Of a stretch of 64,000 nt of DNA, positions 1 to 10,352 are shown piece by piece. Location of the stretch: NCBI RefSeq assembly GCF_000149955.1, contig NC_030992.1, positions 2,407,477-2,471,476 on the forward strand, given 5' to 3'. The stretch's first letter is position 1. Each line of letters starts with the position of its first letter. The notes under the pieces were generated by a model. The model saw only the letters and a program-made list of their open reading frames with translations, did no database searches and was not told where the DNA came from. The stretch comes from Fusarium oxysporum f. sp. lycopersici 4287. Taxonomy: Eukaryota > Ascomycota > Sordariomycetes > Hypocreales > Nectriaceae. The position numbers were made by a program, and so were the translations under genes.

Positions 1-337
1 TGCCCTTCCCAGCCTAAATCAACAGCAAGCACATTTGTACCGTGAGAAGACCTTGTTTTGGGGTACGATTAGCTCCTTTGCCGTGTCTTTCCTGCTCCTC
101 CTCGTCGCCGGCACGCTTATTTCTACCGGTCGACACAGGCTCAGAGCTGAAGTTGACGCGGGCGTTACTGTTGGCGTTGTTGCGAGCTTGTTCACCGCCT
201 GTAGTGCCCTCGGTATGACGCTATACCGGCACGACCGACTGTCATTTCCACATCTACTGGCGGTTTGGACTACGTTCGTCGCATCATGTATCCTCAATGG
301 CATGCTGCTGATTTTGGTCGTGGGAAACTCCCCGTAA
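1..337 (+). CDS. 3' end of a multi-pass membrane protein gene (partial)
   Basis: The reading frame is open from the window edge to a TAA at 335-337, so only the last ~110 codons are present and there is no start codon in view. The visible part has three hydrophobic stretches: one around FAVSFLLLLVAGTLI, one around TVGVVASLFTACSALGM, and a last one around LLAVWTTFVASCILNGMLLILVV, followed by a very short tail ending GNSP. This pattern fits the final transmembrane helices of an integral membrane protein with its C-terminus right after the last helix. I do not recognise the family. It could also be a terminal exon, since the left part might be intronic. Confidence 0.5.
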   Translation, partial: ALPSLNQQQAHLYREKTLFWGTISSFAVSFLLLLVAGTLISTGRHRLRAEVDAGVTVGVVASLFTACSALGMTLYRHDRLSFPHLLAVWTTFVASCILNGMLLILVVGNSP

Positions 338-819
338 TGCGTAAAGGACGAAAGGTTATCCTGAATCCATCGAACCTTCATGATCTCAAAAAGACTGAGC
401 CACAGTTGAGACGCTTAATGTTTGCATGTGAGCGATTATTTTCATGGATTGTGTTATTTGTTGAGCGTTTTCCAAGTTATAGGAGCGATGCTTGGGCATT
501 TTGCTTTCCACGCCGATAGACTGAGAAGCCGGCCGTCTGGTTGGAGGTGGCGTGTACTATGATCGTGCATATGCTTTGGTATACGCATTTATCTTCGATT
601 GTAAACGAATAGAAATAATTAAAACCTCGCGGTATGCCAAGCTAATGAAGCAATATCTCGTTTTATGGAGCTGTGGTGTAAGAGCTCAAAAAGCTGTCAA
701 TATTACCAAGGAGGTCTTGCAATTCGTCCTGGTTAATACCCAATATATCGTCGTTTCGGTTGGATGGCATGATGTGATGATAAGCATGGTGCGTTTAAAT
801 AGCTTTCGTCGTGGTTGTC
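338..819. other. intergenic region
   Basis: I see no convincing gene here. It holds the 3' flank of the partial membrane-protein gene and the 3' flank of the convergent transcription factor gene. Short open frames lack recognisable domains. Confidence 0.5.
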
Positions 820-2660
820 TCATTCGTCCATGAAGCACCATTGTGTCTCGTCAGCGTCCGCTAGAAACAGTTCAACCTTGTTGACAAGTTGTCCTGTATA
901 GAGTCAGATGCCTTTCCACTATGTCGTTTTCTGCTCTACGGCTCGATCCTAAACGGCGCGCTTTGCTAGTAGCCTAAGAACTTACCAGCGACTCCCCATC
1001 TCTTAGCAAAAAAGTGCAATGACGCAAATATGTTGTGAAATCTTGTGTCAGCTTCAGGGATTAGATGCTCGAGGTGGCTCAGGACCATGAGGCAGTGGTA
1101 TGCCGAGTATGGCGTGACAGGTGAGCAGGGAGCGAGAAGGTGAGGGCGATGGGCGAGTTGATCGTTCAAGTCGGTTGTAGTGTCGGCAATGATACGAATT
1201 GTGAAATTAAGACCGGCGATGGCTTTAGGGGCGATGTCATCGGCGGTTGGAGAAAAGGGTCCTGCAGCGGATATGGTGTTGGCCGCGCGAAGCTGGCGAC
1301 AGTAAAGGAACAGAAGGAGGCTAGGTCAATTGTTAGTTCGTTTCAAGAACTAGGAAAGAGACATTATTTGGCTGTGCTTCTTGTCCCAGGGTCCGTCTTA
1401 CCATGTACAAGTGGCGAAACACTCGTAGAAATCTCCCCAACGAGAAGTCTGCATGATCATAGCCTCGACAAGAGCACGTGTTGCAATATCTAGCTCGACA
1501 TACTCCTCTAACAAGGCATTGGGGTTCCCTTGGGGTTTCGGAGAATAGGCTCTTGTATAGAGCATTGCACATTGACAATTTCTTTGGAATGGCCCCAGAG
1601 GTACCGAAGGGGCCACGCTCGCAGGGTGTCGCTGAACAGAACGCGTGGGCGATTGATTCTGATTGTGCCAAATGAGATTGCTTGTTGGCAGTAGATCATC
1701 GGCGGCTGGGGACGGCACTTGAAGTGGCATATGGATGAGAGAACAATCGAAACTGGTCGTGCTGGCAATACTGGTGTCGCTGTCACATTCGTCACGCCAG
1801 AGCAGGAGAACTGCTCTGTCGGCATTCACAAGGCTCTTGAACAGAGTGGGCAGCCGGTACCAGAAAGGCTCGACGAGATGACCATGGCCATGGTGTTTGC
1901 ATCTCCAATACTCACATACGCACGCATTACATCACCGTGGCCAAACTCAAAGAGTGCCAGCAGGATGGAACATTGGACAAGTTCAATGCTAGGAGCAGAA
2001 AGACCACGTAAGACGCTCAGGACTCGTTTGGCAGCCCTGTAAGCTGGCATCTCGATCATGTCCTTACCCTCATTAACGTTGGTGCTCGCGGCAGCAGCTT
2101 CATCATCGTACTGAGAGACGAGCTGCATGCAAACGATTAGGAGGGCAACAGCAGGGTCGCGGGGTCCTTGATCGACATTGGAGCTGGCCCCGGACCCTAG
2201 GTTGTCCGTGCGGATGGCAAAGAGTTCCGGATGGATTACAGAGAACCAGGGATTCATAGTTTCAAAGTAGCGCTCGGTTGCCTCGCGCCAAGGAATGTTG
2301 CGTGATGACAACAACGCCATTACCATTGAGCTGGAAACATCAAAAGCAGGGTCAAATATACCCTGTCCATATGCTTCTTTGGGTGTAGATCCTGCAAGAT
2401 ATCCAGGTTCCACAACAGCGGTTGTTGGGGCCGTGTAGATAAAATCATAGGAGCACGTAGTTGCAAGTCTGGCGAGTTAGTCAAAGGAGATCGGAAAATC
2501 GAGTTGCAAGGGCAGTTACACACCTCGTACAGCGAGAACAAGCAGGCAATGCTTTATCACATTTCTTTTTGGTACGAGTACACTTTTCACAGGCTCTGTG
2601 TGCACGTTCAGGCTCCATTGGAGACTCAGAGCCCCGTGAAGATGACACGGAGCGAGACAT
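820..2660 (-). pseudogene. Zn2Cys6 transcription factor gene, middle disrupted
   Basis: Exon 1 (2660-2524) and the start of exon 2 (from 2468, after a 55-nt intron with a CTAAC branch point) encode an N-terminal Zn2Cys6 DNA-binding domain: CEKCTRTKKKC, then six residues, CSRC, six residues, C. The exact spacing C-X2-C-X6-C-X6-C-X2-C-X6-C is that of Gal4-type fungal regulators. Exon 2 continues into a fungal-specific middle domain ending in a family-like segment ([13 protein letters not shown]). Reading then fails: a TGA occurs at 1826-1828 and the downstream homologous part ([16 protein letters not shown] onward) is in another frame. The break coincides with a foreign segment at 1752-1880. 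Downstream the gene looks intact, with an 81-nt intron (1321-1401) and a coding stretch to 986; the end is either the stop at 966 or a further exon at 893-820. An alternative intron of 167 nt (1753-1919) would restore the frame but skip conserved residues. I infer a pseudogene or a recently remodelled gene. Confidence 0.6.
1752..1880 (+). pseudogene. fragment of DEAD-box splicing helicase PRP5 gene
   Basis: On the + strand, opposite to the surrounding transcription factor gene, 43 codons read from [13 protein letters not shown] through TPEQE and [14 protein letters not shown] to DEM. This is the end of helicase motif VI and the following segment typical of PRP5/DDX46 (S. pombe Prp11), a DEAD-box ATPase of U2 snRNP assembly. 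Resemblance stops sharply at both ends: upstream codons and those after DEM read as the antisense of the transcription factor. No other PRP5 sequence occurs in the window, so this is a captured piece, not a gene. Identification rests on my recognition of the family signature, not on a search. Confidence 0.72.
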
Positions 2661-5151
2661 AATGGTTCTTCTTCTGGGATCCGTGGTGGCTGATATGTAG
2701 CCCGTAAGATGGGCTTGTACTTTGAGGAGGAAGAGTGTGGTGGGTGTAAGTTAAAAAAGGACTTATGCTGACTACGCTTTTATTATGTCAGACAGCAAGG
2801 AGGTAATGGAAGAATTTGAGCTACCTAGACAGAGTGGTTTGATAGGCGTATACCGTGAGCAGGAGCAAGATATAGATATAAATGTGAGTGTATGTGTACG
2901 TGTTGTTGAGCTTGATNNNNNNNNNNNNNNNNNNNNNNNNNNNNNNNNNNNNNNNNNNNNNNNNNNNNNNNNNNNNNNNNNNNNNNNNNNNNNNNNNNNN
3001 NNNNNNNNNNNNNNNNTTCGATTGACAGGGACCAAACCAAGGATGACGTCTAATCGTGTTAGTCAGCCGCTGCAGGGGGCGATGGTGATGGAGCCCAAGG
3101 CTGTGAGAAGAAGGCTGAAGATGTTGATTTGAAAGGATAAGGTAAATATTGGAAATTGGACAAAAAGGTAATGGGGCCTAACTAAAGAAGAAAGCAGACA
3201 GCGGAAAGAGCGGGGGCACAAGGGCCTGCCAGCTCAGGGATGATTTGAAATAAGGTGTAATGTCGCAAGTAACCTGAAAGGGAAAGACACAGGAGCCAAA
3301 ATCCACGAAGCAAGCAGGAACATGGACAGCACATGCCTGGTGGACGGAGAGTTTGAACTAGGTACCTACTAACTTCCCTTACTTACAGGATATCGATCAT
3401 GGAATGATTCAACTACAGCCCTAACGACCTGGTATTAAACCCAGACGACGACTGCAGAGATGGCTTCCTCAAGAGGCATGATTAACCCTTGAAACCCACT
3501 AGTGGAGAGATATACAGGGCCTAGATTGATTGACTACTCAATCAGTAAGTACATGTTGCGCTGCTTGAAGTCTGAGAGGAACTAGGTACCCATTTAAGAT
3601 CGAATCCATCCATCAATCACATCTCATGTGTCCAAAATGCCGGGTCACGTTGCAAATCCCCCCTCCCGATTCCCCGGAGAGACCGTTGCCTCTCAGCCCA
3701 GTGAGGCCATGGTCATGTCATGCCCATGGTGGATGCATCCCCCCATCTACAGCGATGTCATTTGCAGGTTAGCGCGCCCGGACATTACGTGCTACCCAAG
3801 CAGTCAAGCTTACCTTACGCTCAGAATTAGGTGTAGTAGTTTGAGGGGACGGACCCTCCGCTATGGGAGTTGGAGTTGTGGGTTGGTCTGAATTAATCAT
3901 GCCCATCTAAGCAAGCTTGATGACAATGTTCAATGATTTTCTGAAGCAATCAGTCCCTCAGATCTCGATCATGCGCGAATCGACTTTATATCAAATCACT
4001 TATAAAGCATCTTCAAACTGAACCTTTCAAGCTCATTCTAGCATCAGCTTCGATCGTTCGCGATAGGAACTCTAACGCTTATGACATCACCGCCTCGCTG
4101 GCTCCTTGGGAAGCATTCATAAAGATCAAATGCCACCATGCGACCTTTTTCTTTTTCGTACAGACAACACGAGAACCCATCATATTCTAATAAAAGAAAC
4201 ACTGGGATCTGGTGGATTTTTGTTTACAAATCGCAAGCTAATACCTTTCCATTGAAAGATCAACTAATGCACCAACAATGACCTCTCTCAAAACCCTGGA
4301 TGTTAACCCATCCCCACTTGACTGTTGCGATCCATATTCAAGACAGTGGAATTGACTTTGCTTTAACTACCTGAGACAGGAAAGAGACCTATCGAGATTG
4401 CGAATCGACTGACTCTGCCACGATGGATACGAGATGTCACTTCCAGCAGGGCTATGTGGACTAAGGTACCTACTTCCTTCGCGCTCTTGGTGCTGGTATA
4501 GCCCTGTCTTATCTTTCCATGTTCAGCAAGTAGTTGCTAAATTAAGCTCACGAGGCTCTAGTGCATGTCTGCATAACTACTAAGGTAGCCGTTGGATATT
4601 TCCCGCAACACCAGGAGATAAAAAAGAAAAAAAGCCGCGAGATCAGTCAGATACCTGCCCATCAAACTGAATACAGAGCATGCCATATACACACCCTAAT
4701 AGGCAGGTAAGCGAGAGGACCCCCTGCCCTGTCAGAGCAAAATCCGAGCGTTTTCGGAATTAACATGAACTACTGACTCACCCGGCGTAAATCCCGTCAT
4801 GGCAGCTTGATCGACTTATCCCCGCCTTAGGTCTTGCCTAAATAGCTGCAAATGTTGATTGTTATTTACTTGATGTGCAAACTTTCAGTTTGATTGAAAC
4901 CAAAGTCCATTGTATGGAGAATATTGTTTGCCAATCATTTGGTGACTAGGTCCATTGATCCCTCAAAAGCAAACCCCCTGCGTTAACTCAACACGTATAT
5001 AACTACCGATACGCAGCTCCAGAAGTTGAATTTGTGCAGTTGATCTCTAAAACACTCCCCGAAGACGGATCTAAGACCTATTTTTATACCAGACTGACAC
5101 TCGGATCTTATCGCTGGAGTCAATACTCACCTCCAACGGCCATCAAAGCCT
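2661..5151. other. intergenic region with assembly gap
   Basis: This 2.5-kb stretch lies between the divergently placed transcription factor and acetyltransferase genes. No open frame in it has a recognisable domain. It contains the 100-N gap and short TAGGTACCTA-like palindromes near 3358-3369 and 4461-4472. It presumably holds both promoters. Confidence 0.5.
2917..3016. other. assembly gap (100 N)
   Basis: Exactly 100 consecutive N lie here, the conventional placeholder for a gap of unknown size. Open frames drawn across it are meaningless. The left flank is a TG/TA-rich low-complexity sequence, which may explain the break. Confidence 0.98.
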
Positions 5152-5933
5152 ATGACATCCACAGAGATGCTCCATCACATCCGCCCCGGCACCACTGCCG
5201 ATCTCACTGTGGCTACAGATCTCTATATGCAAAGCTTCGACAAAGAAACTCTGCTCGACTTCATGTTCCCAACCCGTCACAGCGACTCAACTCCCTTTCG
5301 TGAGTGGGTTACTCGGCGCTTTCGTACACGCTACTGGACGCCCGGCTACGTTCTCACTATGCTGGATGATGCCAGAGGCAGGACTGTGGCATTTACTTGG
5401 TGGCATATACCGGACGATTCCTTATCTTTCCGTGAGCGATGGCTCTCATTTCGTAAGACTCTCCATTAAATCTCTGCCAACTATTGCATTATCCACTCAA
5501 ACCCTGCGAAAACCAAAACCTGATCGAAGCACTAACTCGTCCAGACGCTTGGGTTGCCCCCATCATGTTGGCGGCGCTGAAACTACATTCCTACGTGTTT
5601 CCTCTTCGACACGTAGACTCTCATCGACTTGGTATTTACGACCGCGTTTTCAGTACCATTGAACCCGACATACTCAATTCTCCCCGGCGTCGTTCAGCTT
5701 GGTATTTGTCTAGCCTTGGGGTCTCTCCTCATGTCCAAGGTAGTGGTTATGGTTCCCTGCTCCTTCAGCATGGCTTGGAGGCGGCCGATCGTGCAGGAGT
5801 TCCCACTTGGCTGGTGGGATTGCGTGGGCTCGACAAATTCTACGAGCGTTTTGGCTACGTAGAAGTGGCCAGGGCCAATGTTGGGGAGTTGAAGGACTGG
5901 GACGGTGGCATCATCATGTTCAGGGGGGATTGA
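5152..5933 (+). CDS. GNAT-family N-acetyltransferase
   Basis: Two exons, 5152-5452 and 5545-5933, are joined across a 92-nt intron (GTAAGA donor, CTAAC branch, CCAG acceptor) to give 229 residues. The first exon has the N-terminal strand-helix of the GNAT fold (IRPGTTADLTVATDLYMQSF). The second holds acetyl-CoA-binding motif A: a beta strand (WYLSSLGVSP) followed by the pyrophosphate loop QGSGYGSLLL and a helix (GLEAADRAG). A later strand (WLVGLRGLDKFYERFGY) matches motif B, where the Tyr-Glu-Arg-Phe-Gly-Tyr segment is typical of fungal members. It should transfer an acetyl group from acetyl-CoA to an amine; the substrate cannot be told from sequence. No targeting signal is visible, so it is probably cytosolic. 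The start was chosen because it is the first ATG of the coherent frame. Confidence 0.85.
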
Positions 5934-6546
5934 TCATCAAGACTATACACCCATCGCTAGATCTTACTGCATTCACGAATATCTCTCAGCAAAGAAAAAC
6001 GGATATCACATAGCGTCATCAACCAGAGTCTCATTACGATTCCTCATCGAAATATCGTTCAGATGGGTCATTCATCTATCATCTATCTGGCTACTTATGG
6101 CCGCTTCAGGCCAGCAAGGCTATGAACTTTATGTCATGAGCATCTCCATAATAGCAAATCCCATCCCAGACGATGGAGCAATCATAATAATCATGGCAGT
6201 AACAAGCAAATATCCGCCCTGTGCGAAGTCATGCCGAAACATGCCTTATTGTTGTGTCGTTGGGCTTCCTGAGGTGCTCCAGTGGGCGATATACCCAGAC
6301 AACGGGCCGGAAATACCAAAAAAAAGGGGGGAGAGGGGGCGGACGAATGTCAAGGGAGCAACGTTTTTCAGTTCAGCAGTGATGAACAGCCCCAGGCAGG
6401 GAAGCAACGCAAATTAGATAAATTCATTATCGTCGTGCAGCTCGTGTCAAAAAGAAAAAGGAGGTAAAGCATGAAGCTACGCAAGTGGCACACAAGGCCA
6501 GGCCTCAAAAACCTCGCTCCCTACCATCATTCAGGAAATCTGTTCC
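5934..6546. other. intergenic region between convergent genes
   Basis: This is the 3' flank of the acetyltransferase and of the convergent large gene that ends at 6547. It contains an A/G-rich run near 6317-6345. I see no gene; the overlapping open frames have no domain content. Confidence 0.5.
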
Positions 6547-9500
6547 TTACTGGTGATTGCTGTCGGAAGCTCGATGACCATGGAAGTTCTCTTCATCGTC
6601 ATTGGTTGAAAGATTGTGTTGATAGGCCTGGTAATTGCCTCGAGCGAGAGTGTCGTCGAACTCGGCGGCGGATGCGTAGCCGTGTTGGTATCTTGGACGG
6701 TAGGCCACTGTTGGCTGCGTGGTCGGAACACCTTCATCAGTAACCAGATCAGCAACGCCATACTCTGGAACTTCTTCTTTGGGGTACTGGCGCGAGGAAC
6801 AGAGGCTAGCTTGGTCAACGGAAGCCAATGTGTGCTGCTGGTATTGGTTCATAGAGCGGCCGATCCTAGTGTTCGACCCAGTCTCGGCAGAAAACCAGTA
6901 GGGCTGGTGGATTTGTGAACGCGGAGCATCAGAGTACGGGCGCTCGTCTACCATCGAATGATGCAGCGAGTTGCCTACTCCGCTCACTCTAAGATGAGAA
7001 TGACGTTCTTCCGGGACTTGATACGAGTAAACCGCTCCTGGAGCCTGAATAGGAGGAGTCCCGGAAGAGGGATAATTGAGGGGCGCGGGCGTGAGTTGAG
7101 TATTGACTGTCGACGCAAGGAAGTGGTGGTTGTCTCGGCTGTGTTGGGCAGCATAGCCTGCGGTGCTATACATCTGATCCGCTCTGACCACCATTGGCAT
7201 AGCAGCGGTATGGACCGAGACGTTTCTATCAGTCAGTACGAATCCATTTGGGCCATAGTGGTGATCGCCGCCATAAGACTGTTGGTAATAAGGAGCGTTA
7301 TCGCTGGAATCTCGGTGATCGGTCATCGGCGCCTGCATCTGACGATTAATACTGGAATAGCTCATTGAAGGTGCTGTTGGGTTCTGACTGTCATAGTACC
7401 CAAGACTGGGTTGTCGATCAGTGCCTGGCCCGATGCCAGAGTTCGCGAGAGGAGACCGAGAGCCGAATGAGTAGGGAGCAGTCCGGTTGGACATATCGTC
7501 GGTATACGATCTGGAGTGATGAACAGGTCGAGACCCGTTGAAAACAGCAGGAGGCGTGGGCGAAGAAGATGATTGCTGGCTACTATGCTCACTCGTAGAT
7601 CCCTCTTCTTGAACTGGTTCGAGGGGCGACGATTCCTTGACGAATGGGAGGGGGGATGGAACTGCCTCCCCAGCCATCAACGAACGGCCGGATTGGCTGC
7701 TGGCCGATGTCTGATGGATCTGGACCTGAGCAGGCGGGTTTGCGAAAGCATCAACAACTTCTGGGAGGAACTCGACAGGAGGGACTTCCCTGAGACCCCC
7801 GTGATTGATCTCTTGGCAAAGACGTTCGACAACATCGAGGATCTCATCGTGCGTCTTGCCTTCGCCAAGGCTCTGCATGATCCAGTGAGGGATGGGATCC
7901 CGACTGTTCGTATCCGCCAGGCGCTTAACCTCACGTCTTCGAATCGAGAATGTCCAGGATCGGATGGTGATGCCCTCCTGATTAGTTCTGTTGACATTCT
8001 CCAAACCTCGGCTCCAGAAGATCATTCGGACGATCTGCTCGTACACCATTTCGATCTGAGTCGAGCTGAATCTAGCACCAGTTCGGTAGCGAATCCTCTG
8101 ATAGTGCTTGCGACACATGCAAACCCAGACACGCTCCGGGATGCGACGAGTGCAGACCTTGTTGCGGCCAAAAAGATGAGAGATGACCTTGCGAGGAACC
8201 GAATCAGTGTCACAGTCGGAAACTGCCATGCAAATATCACCACCCTTGAGGGGAACGTTGATGGCTATATTTCCAAAGGTACGGCATGCTGCAATAACAC
8301 GATCATTTGGGTTGGCATGGGACGCTGCCTGTCCAGTTGCACCTACATCGATTAGTTGACTTCAAACGAGAATACTGAAAAAGGAAAGATTACCTGGAAG
8401 AGCCCCGTCGGACTGCATCCTCACAGTCTCCTGGGGCTGAAAGGGCGATTTTGTTGATGTGCTACTAGGTGTAGGGGAGCTCTCTCCCGTACTGATCCAG
8501 GGATACTTCTCGATGCCAAGACGCTCGTGAGACGTGTTGATCTGTGGTGATAGTTGTGTTGGAGGATGAAGTTGCCGGGACGTAAATTGTGGCAGAGAAG
8601 TTGGTGCTTGAGGAAAAGAATGACTAGAGCCCTGGGCGGGGTTTGGTGCCGAGATGGTTCGCTTATGAACGCGATCTAACGAATTCAGAAACTGATCTTT
8701 TGGCTTCAAATAGCTGAGCAAAAGGAACAGAGTCAGTATATTCCTGGTGGGAAATTTATAGGTTGAAAGTGACAATAGACAGCAAGGGGAATGCGCGAGG
8801 ACATGAGGAGTGAAAGCTGGACGGAGGGGCTCGAAGAACGGAAGCGTTTTTCAGACTGCCTGAGAAGAGTTACAACATGCAGTGTGATTCACCGGCTCGA
8901 GGCCAAGTTGATAGTGGGACAATGCTGCTTTCGAGGGCCAAGTTGCTCCCGCTTAACGGACCTGCTTTTATGACTAAACATAATCCATCCGAGATGCGTT
9001 TGCAGCAGGCAATCGTTTTTCTCCTGGCAATAGGAACATTGTCTGTTATTCACGAACTGCCGAAGAGGCACCCCTGAGGCTTCCAGATGATTCGACACTG
9101 CTTTTTCCCTTTTTCTTTTCGGGGGGGGGGGGGGGAGGGTGCAAGCAAACGATACCCATGCATGATTTGGACGATTGGCAAGGGGCAAACAGTGAACGAA
9201 CCTCGATTCATGCTGACAGCCACCTTCTTCTGCATAGAAACAAAGAGACGTTGACTTACGTTTGATCTTCTGATAAGTGGTTATGCTTTCTTCTCATCAT
9301 CCTCGCCTCTAGAATCGTGTCAGATGGGCTACCCGAGTACAACGACCTAGCACCATTGGTAGGCTGACGGGTGTGCGACTTCACAGACAAACCGACTGTT
9401 ACTGGAGGGAGAGGCGCTGTGATCCTTGGAAGGCGCTCCAATTTTGCTTCCAGGTCAGCGATGCCAGAGCCTACCGTATTGCCCCCGTTGATGGTAGATA

Positions 9501-10352
9501 CCGATGAGAATCTGGAATGGCCAGCAGAGAAGGTCGATGAGCAACAAGATGAGAAACTGCTGCGGCTGTCCGATATCTTATGGCTTCCTGAAGCTGGAGA
9601 CGTATTGTATTCCGTCCAGAGACTTGATCTTGATTCGTTTTAGCATGTGTACTCTGCGATTGGCCGCCAGTGTGCAAAACATCATTCAGAACAGCAACAC
9701 TAACATTTTGGCAGGACCGCAACTCACCTTCTCATGTGCTGAGAAGCACGGCGCTCGCTGTGGCTGCTAGTCTTGTTAGTCAAGCTATATCGTCGAATAC
9801 CGGCCGGATTATACACCAGCGTGGAAGAAAAGAGGTACCTTTTCGGCGCCCAACCGTCTTGATGGACCTCTGGAGTGGAAGGCATTCTACTTGAAGCAAT
9901 GTCAACCTCAAGCTTTTCATGCCCGTACCGGGTTTTGGTTTCGAGTTTTCTTACCGGACTGGTAGCGCATATGATCCTGTGGAACCAGGAAGACTTATGC
10001 TGGCTGATGTATCCATTGATACTTGTCTGGAGTGGTAATTCGATGCATTCTGACGTCTTGCAGATTCCTGCTGCTCCTCCCAAGTCACCGGCGCGAAAGG
10101 GGGTTGTGAGGAGTTTTTGGGACCAATATCCCTTGGCAGAGAGTAGCCACCAGCATCCCAAGGCGTACGAGTTCGACTATCGGATCGCACACTGGATGTT
10201 CTGGACTGAGCGCAGTCGGGTGATGGAGTTGACAGTGAAAGTGATGGGCCTCTCTGTTCCTTCTGCTCGCTGAAAAGTTGTGGGCTTTCTCGACTATCTC
10301 TCGCTTTCGTGTCTAGTTCGCTGAACTGATTTAAAATTGACTCAATCTTCAT
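6547..10352 (-). CDS. large fungal regulator-like protein, function unknown
   Basis: Five exons fit one frame: 10352-9955, 9886-9728, 9628-9260, 8713-8394 and 8342-6547, giving about 1013 residues. The start MKIESILNQFSELD is the first ATG of the coherent frame. Residues 1-400 are Ser/Pro/Gln-rich with a possible short coiled coil (IADLEAKLERL). A conserved-looking core lies around residues 415-570: NDRVIAACRTFGNIAINVP, then ERVWVCMCRKHYQRIRYR with closely placed Cys and His, then YEQIVRMIFWSRGLENVN and WTFSIRRREVKRLADTN. The long C-terminal tail is rich in Ser, Gln, Tyr and His, like fungal transcriptional regulators. I half-remember this core from fungal proteins called ORP1-like but cannot confirm it, so no symbol is given. 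Three introns are 51-99 nt; the fourth (8714-9259, 546 nt) is unusually long and includes a G15 run, and may conceal a missed exon. Confidence 0.7.
9121..9135 (+). repeat. homopolymer run of 15 G
   Basis: Fifteen G in a row follow a T/C-rich stretch on the + strand, so the transcribed strand of the large (-) gene carries C15. It sits inside that gene's 546-nt intron. Homopolymers of this length are unstable and also prone to assembly error. Confidence 0.95.

Noticed and set aside
1719..2042. A 107-codon + strand frame opposite the transcription factor as a gene
   Set aside because: Only the 43-codon PRP5 segment inside it is meaningful; the rest is the antisense of the regulator.
2785..3132. 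Open frames crossing the N run
   Set aside because: They are artefacts of unknown bases in the assembly gap.
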